The notes under the pieces were generated by a model, which saw only the letters and a list, made by a program, of their open reading frames with translations, searched no databases and was not told where the DNA came from. DNA of 5,659 nt from assembly GCA_035647855.1 (NCBI GenBank), contig DASRMP010000066.1, positions 1 through 5,659 on the forward strand, in the 5' to 3' direction. Positions 1 through 4,503 of the stretch are shown here, piece by piece. Within the stretch, counting starts at the first letter, position 1; every line of letters begins with the position of its first letter. The stretch comes from JAAZBW01 sp035647855 (lineage in GTDB: Bacteria; Actinomycetota; Actinomycetes; Actinomycetales; Actinomycetaceae). A program made the position numbers and the translations under genes.

Positions 1-24
1 AAGCCACGGGCCCGCCCGGCCGCC

Positions 25-912
25 GTGCTCAGCCGACCCGGCCCGCTGACGAGCCCCGCACCAAGACCCGGGCCACGATCCTCCGCAAAGCCGTCACAAA
101 CACCAGTCACACCACCCGAATTCCGACACACGCTCCTAGAGAGCCTGAGCCAGTCTGGGTTGCTCGAGGCACTCACGTGGGCAGCTCCCGTGGCGTTCGC
201 TCGAACGGGGCAGGACTACGACGAAGATGCCGGCCATGATCAGATGATCATCGGCGTACACAACTTCGTGTACCTCCGTGATCTTCTCGACCGGGCGACC
301 GCCAATGGGCGCTATGTACTCGCGGACGGGGTCGACGGGCTGGGCGAGGATGTGCTTGAGCGGGGCATCACGCCGGAAGCACGGCGGTCGATGCCGGGGC
401 TTGACGCCAACCGCATCAGCCGCAGCGACTACCAACGCTCACCGGGATGGGCCGCCGATGGCTATCGCGTGCTGCTGCAGTCCTTCAAGTACGGCGAGGT
501 CGACCACATCAAATGGGGAAAGCGAAGCGAAGCCAAGCGCCGTGTGGCATCGCAGTCCTTTATGGCCCAGGACGCCCTCTTCTCGGACGAGGACTTCGGC
601 CTGGAGACCATCGCCGAGATACCTGACGATGATGACTTCGACGGTGTGACACTCGTCGCCGCGCACTCCTTCGACCCGATTACCGGCAAGTTCGAGCTTC
701 ACATCGGTCAGAGCAAGAACTCCGAGTTCCGCGGAGACTCGTGCTGGCATTGGCGCCATCAGTTGCTGGACGGAGGCACGCCTCCCGAACTGGCTGCACG
801 GGGCCTGCCGCCTGTGCTTCCGGGCGACGCTCCTTCGACGCAGGTTGAGGAGATCAAGGTTCGCCTCAAGAAGGCACAGACAGACGACGGCACGGCCACT
901 TCCAATGGCTAG
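25..912 (+). CDS. Unrecognised protein upstream of an XRE/ImmA-IrrE peptidase; start uncertain
   Basis: I do not recognise a named family. From the GTG at 25 it gives 295 aa, but the frame is open to base 1, so the gene may extend beyond the left edge. The first 30 or so residues are Pro/Arg/Ser-rich and look unlike a folded domain. The better-looking protein begins around PEFRHTLLESL (about residue 31). Visible landmarks are an acidic stretch with DYDEDAGHD (about 65-72), an aromatic GWAADGY segment (about 141-147) followed by LLQSFKYGEV, a DDDDFDG acidic run (about 202-208), and a late SCWHW motif. It has no signal peptide, no transmembrane segment and no catalytic signature I can name, so it is probably a soluble cytoplasmic protein. 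It overlaps the next gene by 8 nt, which suggests the two products work together, for example as substrate, toxin or effector with a controlling protease-regulator. That role is inference only. Later possible starts in frame are TTG 160, GTG 190 and ATG 244. Confidence 0.72.
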   Translation: MLSRPGPLTSPAPRPGPRSSAKPSQTPVTPPEFRHTLLESLSQSGLLEALTWAAPVAFARTGQDYDEDAGHDQMIIGVHNFVYLRDLLDRATANGRYVLADGVDGLGEDVLERGITPEARRSMPGLDANRISRSDYQRSPGWAADGYRVLLQSFKYGEVDHIKWGKRSEAKRRVASQSFMAQDALFSDEDFGLETIAEIPDDDDFDGVTLVAAHSFDPITGKFELHIGQSKNSEFRGDSCWHWRHQLLDGGTPPELAARGLPPVLPGDAPSTQVEEIKVRLKKAQTDDGTATSNG

Positions 913-2017
913 CGCAGTACGACCCACCCGCGCCCTTGCTAACGCCACGTCGTTCTTCAACGGTCGGCGCCTGACGATGGCGCGCCAGCTCGCGGGTCTC
1001 AGGAAAGCCCGTCTTGCGGAGCTGATCGGGATGTCGCCAGCATCGGTCACAGGCTGGGAGAGCGGGGCCAAGCAGCCCAACCGTGCGACGGTGGCCAAGC
1101 TGGCGCTGGCGCTGAGCGTCGAGCCGCAGTTCTTCGCTGGAGGCGCTCCTCCGCGCGTCGAGAAACCGCACTTCCGTTCGCTGCGTTCAACACCCCAGGC
1201 AGCGCAAGACCAGGCGGAAGCTTACGGTCAGTTCGTCACGGAGATCGCCGGACTCCTCGAGACAGTAGTCGAGCTTCCCGAGACGTTGCTGCCCGATCTC
1301 CCTGTGGCTCCAGATGAATCTGACGTCTCACCGGAGGAAGCAGCGCGTGAAGCCCGGAAATTCTTCGGGGTCACACCGGGGCCGATCCAGCACGTCGTCC
1401 GGCTCGCAGAGCGTGCTGGTGTTGTCGTCGTGTTCAGTGAACCTGGCATCGCGGCGGTTGACGCCTACTCGCTGCATACCGGAACGCGCCCGGTCATCGT
1501 GTTGAATCCAGTGAAGGACGACTACTACCGACAACGCTTCGACGTTGCCCACGAGGTCGGGCACCTGATAATGCACCACGATGCTGAACCTGGCGGGAAG
1601 GTTTCGGAAGAGCAAGCCAACCGCTTCGCGGCAGAGTTCCTGATGCCATCCGAGGAGATCGGGCCGTATCTCCCCACGACGACTGCGGGTCGGGGCTGGG
1701 CCAAACTTGCGGAGCTCAAGGAGCACTGGGGTGTCAGCCTCGCCGCGCTTCTCTACCGTGCCCGCGCGCTCGGCATCATGGGAGACGTAACGTACCGGAA
1801 CGCCATGATCCGAATGTCCCAGAATGGCTGGCGACGCGCCGAACCCGGCAGGATCTCATCCCTTGAGGCTCCTTCGATGCTCGCTCGGGCACGTGAGGTG
1901 ATCAACGAGGCCGGCATCGACGATCAACAATTCCTATCTGGTGCGGGTCTCCCGCTCGACCTCTTTGTGATCGCCACGGCACGCTCGCCAGTTGACCGCG
2001 TCGCTCCGTCGTCGTGA
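905..2017 (+). CDS. XRE-family HTH fused to ImmA/IrrE-family zinc metallopeptidase
   Basis: This 370-aa protein starts at the ATG at 905. The frame is open further upstream to 845, but the upstream residues are an Arg-rich shadow of the preceding gene, and the ATG makes the ATGGCTAG overlap with that gene's TAG stop. Residues about 20-78 form an XRE/Cro-like helix-turn-helix: RQLAGLRKARLAELIG, then SPASVTGWESGAKQPN and a final helix before FFAGG. Residues about 150-265 form the peptidase: RFDVAHEVGHLIMHHD with the zinc-binding HExxH at 216-220, then EEQANRFAAEFLMP, whose Glu 235/236 is the likely third ligand. The catalytic Glu is 217. This architecture (COG2856) is known in proteins such as ImmA and IrrE, which cleave a partner repressor and so derepress genes. 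The C-terminal 100 or so residues are of unknown role. The partner may be the upstream protein or another regulator. No clear Shine-Dalgarno precedes the ATG, in keeping with coupled translation. Confidence 0.93.
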   Translation: MASAVRPTRALANATSFFNGRRLTMARQLAGLRKARLAELIGMSPASVTGWESGAKQPNRATVAKLALALSVEPQFFAGGAPPRVEKPHFRSLRSTPQAAQDQAEAYGQFVTEIAGLLETVVELPETLLPDLPVAPDESDVSPEEAAREARKFFGVTPGPIQHVVRLAERAGVVVVFSEPGIAAVDAYSLHTGTRPVIVLNPVKDDYYRQRFDVAHEVGHLIMHHDAEPGGKVSEEQANRFAAEFLMPSEEIGPYLPTTTAGRGWAKLAELKEHWGVSLAALLYRARALGIMGDVTYRNAMIRMSQNGWRRAEPGRISSLEAPSMLARAREVINEAGIDDQQFLSGAGLPLDLFVIATARSPVDRVAPSS

Positions 2018-2019
2018 CC

Positions 2020-2097
2020 TCAGCGGGTTGAACGCAAAGCCCGCTTGAACGTGGTCTCGCCCACACCGAACATGATCGCCAACTCGCGGTGAATCAT
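2020..2097 (-). pseudogene. Fragment encoding a recombinase-like helix-turn-helix, left of the IS
   Basis: On the minus strand, ATG 2097 to TGA 2020 encodes 25 residues beginning MIHRELAIMFGVGETT and ending KRALRSTR. The pattern ELA-x3-FGV-x3-TF-K-x-ALR matches the C-terminal helix-turn-helix of serine recombinases and related DNA-binding proteins. It closely resembles the HTH in the ORF on the other side of the IS (ELAERYNV, then NTVKDTLRRAG). It is preceded immediately by an in-frame TGA, so it is not a complete gene. I read it as the broken 3' end of a two-HTH protein whose front part lies at 3080-3424. Joining the two sides at the duplicated TA does not restore one frame, because 14 nt separate the last upstream codon from this HTH. 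An additional small deletion or earlier decay must therefore be assumed. The alternative is coincidental coding potential in a short spacer. Confidence 0.45.
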
Positions 2098-2105
2098 TCA
2101 CGGAT

Positions 2106-3051
2106 CTAGGGTGTGTCTCCCAATACCTGTGACCAGGTGAGACAGGCGGACAGGGCGACGGCGGCGCGGTAGGTGATGGCGAGTTTGTCGTAGCGGGTGG
2201 CCAGGGGGCGCCATTGTTTGACGAGGGCGAAGGATCGTTCGGCGACGTTGCGCAGCTTGTAGGTCTCGGTGTCGAGCCGGGGTGGGCGCCCACCCTTGTG
2301 GCCGCGTTTCTTCCGGTTGGTGATCTGGTCGCTCTTCTCCGGGATGACGGCCTTGTTGCCGCGGCGCCGCAACTCGGCCCGGTTGGGCCCGGTGGTGTAG
2401 GCCCGGTCAGCGATCACCGTCTCCGGACGAGTCCGCGGCCGCCCGCTCTCCAGGCGGGGCACCCGAATGTCGGCGAGCACGCTGGTCAGCATCGCCCCGT
2501 CATTGCGCTGCCCACCAGTGACCACGATCGTGAGGGGACGGCCGTGCCCGTCCACCCCGGCATGGATCTTTGAGGTCAACCCACCCCGCGACCGACCAAC
2601 ACCGTGACCTGCGGGTTCAGTGTCCTCCCACGGCAGATTCCTGTAATTCGATGATGCCCCCCGTGTCCTGCTCGGGGCGCGTCGTGTTGGTGGCGTGCTG
2701 GTGCGCCCGCGTGATGGTGGCATCCACACTCACCCGCCAATCGATCTGGCCGACCGCGTCCGCCTCGGCCAACAACTGGGCCAACACCCGGTCCCAAGTG
2801 CCGTCCCCCGCGTACCGGCGGTGCCGCTTCCACACCGTCTGCCACGGCCCGAACTCCGCCCGCGGCAGATCCCGCCACGGGATCCCGGTGCGGTACCGGT
2901 AGATGATGCCATCCACCACCCGGCGGTTCTCCCGGAACGGGTGCCCCCGCCGACCCACATTCGACGGCAGCAACGGCTCGATCCGCGCCCACTGCTCATC
3001 ACTCACATACCGAAACCGCGAAACCCTCGCCACCCACCCAGAATCCCGCAC
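2106..3051 (-). CDS. IS5-family DDE transposase in two overlapping frames (frameshift)
   Basis: The first frame runs from GTG 3051 (or GTG 3033) to a stop at 2617. It carries the N-terminal domain of IS5-type transposases (DEQWARIEPLLP, then GIIYRYRTGIPWRDLP) and the first catalytic Asp in SVDATITRAHQHA (codon 2724-2722). The second frame is open over 2729-2106. It carries GRSRGGLTSKIH, the second Asp in VIADRAYTT (codon 2408-2406) and the Glu in NVAERSFALVKQWRPLATRYDK (codon 2240-2238). Neither frame alone has the DDE triad, so activity needs a +1 (or -2) shift, which would give a product of about 314 aa. The likely place is the run of six G on the coding strand (2662-2657), followed by the NYRNLP segment. 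Two-frame transposases of this layout are common in actinobacterial IS5 elements, so a programmed shift is likely, though a disabling indel cannot be excluded. The TAG stop at 2108-2106 lies just outside the IS, in the duplicated target. Confidence 0.9.
2107..2108. repeat. TA target-site duplication, left copy
   Basis: TA directly abuts the first base of the left inverted repeat and matches the TA at 3081-3082. Removing the IS and one TA gives the empty site GGATCTAATCC. A two-base duplication is weak alone but fits the exact inverted-repeat ends. Confidence 0.75.
2109..2122 (+). repeat. IS terminal inverted repeat, transposase 3' end
   Basis: This is a 14-bp repeat, GGGTGTGTCTCCCA, paired with 3067-3080 with one mismatch (T versus C at position 4). 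It also encodes the last residues of the transposase (GDTP), so the coding sequence runs to the very tip of the element. Confidence 0.88.
2657..2662 (-). other. Candidate frameshift site in the transposase (G6 run)
   Basis: The coding strand reads GAC ACG GGG GGC in the first frame. After a +1 shift the downstream codons become GCA TCA TCG AAT TAC, entering the frame that carries the rest of the catalytic domain. A -1 shift at the same run leads into a frame that stops near 2576, before any catalytic motif, so +1 or -2 is required. The homopolymer makes this the best candidate position within the 2617-2729 overlap. I did not identify a stimulatory stem-loop or internal Shine-Dalgarno. Confidence 0.5.
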
Positions 3052-3066
3052 GCCAACCCCAACCTA

Positions 3067-3080
3067 TGGGAGACACGCCC
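3067..3080 (-). repeat. IS terminal inverted repeat, transposase 5' end
   Basis: Read on the minus strand this is GGGCGTGTCTCCCA, the partner of 2109-2122. It lies 15 nt upstream of the GTG at 3051. Any promoter for the transposase must therefore overlap this repeat or lie outside the element. Confidence 0.88.
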
Positions 3081-3424
3081 TAATCCTTGTGCTTGTCGCT
3101 GAGCGCCGCTCGGTGCGCTTTGGCGCTCGTGTCGAATCCAGCCCGACGAAGCGTGTCCTTGACGGTGTTGCGCCGTACGTTGTATCGCTCGGCCAGTTCG
3201 TAGAGCGATGACCCGGCCTGGTAGTCGTCGACGATCAGCCTCACCACGGAGCGGTGTAGCGGGCTCTGCTCGGGAACGCGCCGTTCGTCTGGCTCCCTGG
3301 TGCTCACCTGGGCGAGGGTCATCAGGGCGGCCACTTCGGCCGTTCTGCGGGCTTGTTTGCCATAAGTTCGCAGGAACCCGACCACAGCGCAGCCGACGAC
3401 AACAGTGCACGTCAGATCCGTCAC
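3080..3424 (-). CDS. Recombinase-like HTH DNA-binding protein, probably truncated at its C-terminus beside the IS
   Basis: This is a 114-aa frame from GTG 3424, chosen because AAAGGA lies 7 nt upstream. An alternative ATG at 3322 has no evident ribosome binding site and would give 80 aa. The N-terminus has a hydrophobic stretch (CTVVVGCAVVGFL, about residues 6-18), unusual for a DNA-binding protein and possibly a membrane anchor. Residues about 68-96 form a helix-turn-helix: DDYQAGSSLYELAERYNV, then NTVKDTLRRAGFD. This resembles the C-terminal domain of serine resolvases and invertases, but no serine recombinase catalytic domain is present. The frame stops in a TAG made from the duplicated target TA plus the first IS base. 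The tail LSDKHKD looks like the start of another helical unit whose remainder may be the fragment at 2020-2097. The gene is divergent from the dehydrogenase at 3538. Whether it is functional is uncertain. Confidence 0.55.
   Translation of the reverse strand: MTDLTCTVVVGCAVVGFLRTYGKQARRTAEVAALMTLAQVSTREPDERRVPEQSPLHRSVVRLIVDDYQAGSSLYELAERYNVRRNTVKDTLRRAGFDTSAKAHRAALSDKHKD
3081..3082. repeat. TA target-site duplication, right copy
   Basis: TA directly abuts the last base of the right inverted repeat and matches the left copy at 2107-2108. Together with the IS-terminal C at 3080, it supplies the TAG stop of the adjacent minus-strand HTH reading frame. Confidence 0.75.
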
Positions 3425-3431
3425 CTGACAT

Positions 3432-3437
3432 TCCTTT
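3432..3437 (-). promoter_or_regulatory. Ribosome binding site deciding the GTG 3424 start
   Basis: The minus strand reads AAAGGA followed by 7 nt and then GTG. It is the only Shine-Dalgarno-like match near the candidate starts of this reading frame, so it favours the longer protein with the hydrophobic N-terminus. Confidence 0.5.
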
Positions 3438-3520
3438 CAGCCAACTCCGGGAGACAGGCAAACCGGGAACGGGATGTCGTCAATCTGACTACGGTGGAAT
3501 CTGGACACAGCAATTGCTCA

Positions 3521-3529
3521 GAGGAAGGA
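3521..3529 (+). promoter_or_regulatory. Ribosome binding site of the dehydrogenase gene
   Basis: GAGGAAGGA lies 8 nt before GTG 3538. It fixes that GTG as the start, although the frame is open back to 3208, and it removes 110 spurious N-terminal residues. Confidence 0.8.
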
Positions 3530-3537
3530 ACACCATC

Positions 3538-4305
3538 GTGGCGTTTTATGAGGATTTCCAGGGCAAGGTTGGAATCGTCACCGGAGCCGCCTCCGGTCTC
3601 GGTGAAGGAATTGCCAAGGATCTCGGTGCACTCGGTGTGAAGGTCGTCTGTGCAGATCTCAACGAGGAAGGAGCCCGCCGAGTAGCGGAGGAGATCGTTG
3701 CTGCAGGCGGTGAGGCGGTTGCTTTTGCCATGGACTCGTCCTCGCGGGAGGACAACAAGGCGGCGGTCGACCTGGCCGTCGAGAAGTGGGGCAAGCTGAA
3801 CCTCGCCGTCAACAATGCCGGCATCAACGGACCTGGCGCGAAGGTCGGCGAAATGGACCTGGACAAGTTCGACCGCGTCATCGCGATCAACCTGCAGGGC
3901 GTCGTCTACGGCAGCCACTACCAGATCGCCCAGTTCCTGAAGCAGGACGATACCGACAGGTGCGCCATTGTCAACATGTCGTCCATCCACGGCCAGGTTG
4001 CCATCCTGGAGAACTCCGCCTACGCCACCTCCAAGCACGGCATCAACGGATTCACCAAGAATGCCGCTGCCGAATACGGTGACAAGGGCATCCGCATCAA
4101 CAATGTCGCCCCCGGCTACATCCGAACTCCGCTGCAGGACACCCTGCCACAGGACGTCCAGGATGCGCTGGCGGCCAAGCATGTGCTCGGCCGTACGGGC
4201 GAGACCCCCGAGGTTGTTGCCCTCACGCGTTTCCTGCTCAGTGAGGGTGCGTCATTCATCACCGGGGCGTCCTATCTCGTCGACGGCGGCTACACCTCCG
4301 TCTAG
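3538..4305 (+). CDS. Short-chain dehydrogenase/reductase (classical SDR), NAD(P)-dependent
   Basis: This is a 255-aa soluble oxidoreductase, a typical length for classical SDRs. The Rossmann dinucleotide motif TGAASGLG is at residues 15-22. Asp 40 at the end of the second strand (CADLN) suggests a preference for NAD(H) over NADP(H). NNAG is at 92-95. The catalytic tetrad is visible as Asn 118 (INLQG), Ser 149 (NMSSIHG), Tyr 162 and Lys 166 (YATSK). The C-terminal part has the expected NNVAPGYIRTPL and a closing GASYLVDGGY. These enzymes interconvert alcohols and ketones, but the substrate cannot be read from sequence and no pathway gene lies beside it. The GTG start is set by a strong ribosome binding site. 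The gene stands alone, divergent from the HTH frame and convergent with the CotH gene. All key residues are present, so it is probably active. Confidence 0.95.
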   Translation: MAFYEDFQGKVGIVTGAASGLGEGIAKDLGALGVKVVCADLNEEGARRVAEEIVAAGGEAVAFAMDSSSREDNKAAVDLAVEKWGKLNLAVNNAGINGPGAKVGEMDLDKFDRVIAINLQGVVYGSHYQIAQFLKQDDTDRCAIVNMSSIHGQVAILENSAYATSKHGINGFTKNAAAEYGDKGIRINNVAPGYIRTPLQDTLPQDVQDALAAKHVLGRTGETPEVVALTRFLLSEGASFITGASYLVDGGYTSV

Positions 4306-4354
4306 ACGTCATGAAGTGACCGTTCAGGTGTGGCTGAGGGGTTGTCGGGCCGTG

Positions 4355-4492
4355 ATGCTCGGGGCCAAAGGTGCACGGCGGCCGACCGGGAAGGTGCTCT
4401 CCGGTGCCGCGATCGGGATCGGCGCCGCCACCGTCCTCGGGACTTGGGTGCAGATCGCGGGGACGGTCCTGGTCGTGCCCCACCTCGGTTGA
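4355..4492 (+). CDS. Possible small hydrophobic protein, 45 aa
   Basis: ATG 4355 (or GTG 4352) to TGA 4492 encodes MLGAKGARRPTGKV followed by a glycine/alanine-rich hydrophobic stretch with GAAIGIGAATVLG and ending TVLVVPHLG. It has a positively charged start and one or two short hydrophobic segments, so it could be a small membrane peptide. A GAGGGG at 4336-4341 is an acceptable but distant ribosome binding site. I do not recognise it. It could equally be chance coding in the spacer between two convergent genes. Confidence 0.22.
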   Translation: MLGAKGARRPTGKVLSGAAIGIGAATVLGTWVQIAGTVLVVPHLG

Positions 4493-4503
4493 GTTGAGTG
4501 CGT

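Larger units (their letters stand above)
2109..3080 (-). mobile_element. IS5-family insertion sequence, complete, 972 bp
   Basis: The element is bounded by terminal inverted repeats GGGTGTGTCTCCCA (2109-2122) and, read inward from the right end on the minus strand, GGGCGTGTCTCCCA (3080-3067), which match at 13 of 14 positions. A TA dinucleotide flanks each end (2107-2108 and 3081-3082) as the target duplication. Nearly the whole element is one transposase region on the minus strand, in two frames. The two-frame layout, short inverted repeats and TA target fit the IS427-type subgroup of the IS5 family. That subgroup placement comes from family knowledge, not a database match. Both ends and all catalytic motifs are present, so the copy may be active if the frameshift is programmed. 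Confidence 0.9.

Noticed and set aside
845..904. Upstream start of the ImmA/IrrE gene at 845
   Set aside because: The extra 20 residues are an Arg-rich shadow of the preceding gene, and ATG 905 gives a clean stop/start overlap.
2576..2992. Third minus-strand frame inside the IS as a separate gene
   Set aside because: It is a shadow of the transposase with no transposase motifs and G/A/R-rich composition. It is only where a -1 shift would lead.
2214..3102. Plus-strand open frames across the IS
   Set aside because: Proline/arginine-rich antisense shadows of the transposase, without ribosome binding sites or recognisable motifs.
3430..3520. Sigma-70-type promoter for the dehydrogenase
   Set aside because: No pair of boxes with acceptable spacing stands out; any choice would be a guess.
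3208..3537. N-terminal extension of the dehydrogenase frame back to 3208
   Set aside because: The extension is Arg/Ser-rich and overlaps the HTH gene in antisense. The strong ribosome binding site at 3521-3529 marks GTG 3538 as the start.
4299..4308. Palindrome CGTCTAGACG over the dehydrogenase stop codon
   Set aside because: A 10-bp palindrome containing the stop codon, with no repeat elsewhere in the window; no reason to call it an operator.
4430..4467. ACCGTCC...GGACGGT inverted repeat as a terminator between the convergent genes
   Set aside because: Only 7 bp of stem with a 24-nt loop and no T-tract. In such G/C-rich DNA this is expected by chance.
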